Positions 35,853 through 36,138 of a stretch of 36,138 nucleotides of DNA are shown here, piece by piece. The stretch's first letter is position 1. Each line of letters begins with the position of its first letter. This DNA is from a virus. Below the pieces are notes generated by a model, which was given only the letters and a program-made list of their open reading frames with translations, did no database searches and was not told where the DNA came from. Location of the stretch: positions 1 through 36,138 of IMG/VR virus record IMGVR_UViG_3300032362_000034; one strand, given 5' to 3'. The position numbers were made by a program, and so were the translations under genes.

Positions 35853-36138
35853 GAATAGCTTATACAAATTTTTTGGACTCTCTTTCTTCTTCGTCTATTT
35901 TAGCTTCAAGCTATGACACTTCATATCCAGTTACTAATGTGCAAGATCAACGGCTAACTGTGAAATGGCATTCTGACGAAGCAACAACCCAAACAGTGGT
36001 GTTTGATCTAGGATCAACAACAACGACATCTATTTATGCTATTTTATCGCATAATTTAACGAGCACCGGGACGGTAACAGTTGTCGGAAATGATGACATT
36101 GCATCAGGATTAACATGGGTGACTTCTGGCGAATCATA
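35849..36138 (+). CDS. Distal tail protein, N-terminal part (partial)
   Basis: ATG 35849 overlaps the tape-measure stop (ATGA); the frame is open to the window end (96 full codons). YTNFLDSLSSSSILASSYDTS, PVTNVQDQRL and VVFDLGSTTTTSIYAILSHNL look like the N-terminal jelly-roll domain of phage tail proteins that follow the tape measure. The rest is outside the window. Confidence 0.7.
   Translation, partial: MRIAYTNFLDSLSSSSILASSYDTSYPVTNVQDQRLTVKWHSDEATTQTVVFDLGSTTTTSIYAILSHNLTSTGTVTVVGNDDIASGLTWVTSGES

Noticed and set aside
1-36138. Complete circular genome, joining the last base to the first
   Set aside because: Joining the ends would give an immediate TAG in the last gene and does not connect it to the Gly-rich frame at position 3, so sequence is probably missing between the ends.

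Overview
This window is most of a tailed-phage (siphovirus-type) genome, roughly 36 kb of a largely AT-leaning sequence. A complete structural module runs from the terminase at about 24.5 kb through portal, MuF-like head protein, scaffold, coat, connector, tail tube, frameshifted tail chaperone and tape measure to the right edge. Tail and fibre genes and a lysis cassette occupy the left edge. No integrase, repressor or transposase was found, so nothing in the window points to lysogeny. A spanin-like gene in the lysis cassette implies a host with an outer membrane. The pseudaminic-acid pathway, the integron-type cassettes and the strong AGGAGG ribosome binding sites would fit a flagellated diderm such as a treponeme. 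That host assignment is inference.

Layout: (1) 1-2528 tail/fibre genes. (2) 2537-3894 lysis module: membrane protein, M23 endopeptidase, holin-like protein, and two nested spanin-like frames, closed by a terminator. (3) 3942-5163 metallophosphoesterase operon behind a strong promoter. (4) 5229-7574, leftward: recombination operon with a Cys-rich protein, Rad52-like annealing protein, YqaJ/lambda-Exo nuclease, NinB-like protein and RNA ligase, ending in a shared palindromic terminator. (5) 7592-7683 divergent promoters, then rightward early genes including a DUF736-like protein and a replication initiator. (6) 8775-10968 accessory island: a GC-rich Ala-repeat gene and then a run of integron-type gene cassettes with attC sites. 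(7) 10980-15103 small early genes, DnaB helicase, NinG and a sigma-region-2-like protein. (8) 15103-21685 a pseudaminic (nonulosonic) acid operon: DUF115/Maf-like protein, PseB, PseC-like, PseI/NeuB-like, PseH, PseF, Pse-associated methylase and PseA. (9) 21678-24219 tRNA, a leftward GC-rich island with a DUF4116 repeat gene flanked by duplicated DNA, and a PAPS-reductase-like PP-loop protein. (10) 24216-36138 packaging, head and tail genes.

Two systems stand out. The first is at 9.4-10.7 kb: three well-formed attC sites plus one half-site, with open frames between them whose stop codons fall inside the attC sites. The R'' box of each cassette complements the start of its own cassette, the hallmark of mobile integron cassettes. 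No integron integrase lies in the window, so this is a CALIN-like array inside a phage. The second is the pseudaminic-acid operon. It encodes almost the whole route to an activated, decorated CMP-Pse, apart from PseG, with unusually short PseC and PseI homologues, and it is headed by a DUF115/Maf-type protein. This suggests glycosylation of host flagellin or surface structures, or of the virion itself, during infection.

A -1 frameshift site with slippery heptamer and hairpin joins the two tail-chaperone frames. A 31-bp module carrying a stop codon and a ribosome binding site occurs three times and appears to have shuffled gene ends. Genes are packed with frequent ATGA/TAATG overlaps, and no stretch over 300 bases lacks a gene. 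Several real genes are too short for routine calling: 9305, 9750, 11370, 13914, 14384, 21770 and 24482.
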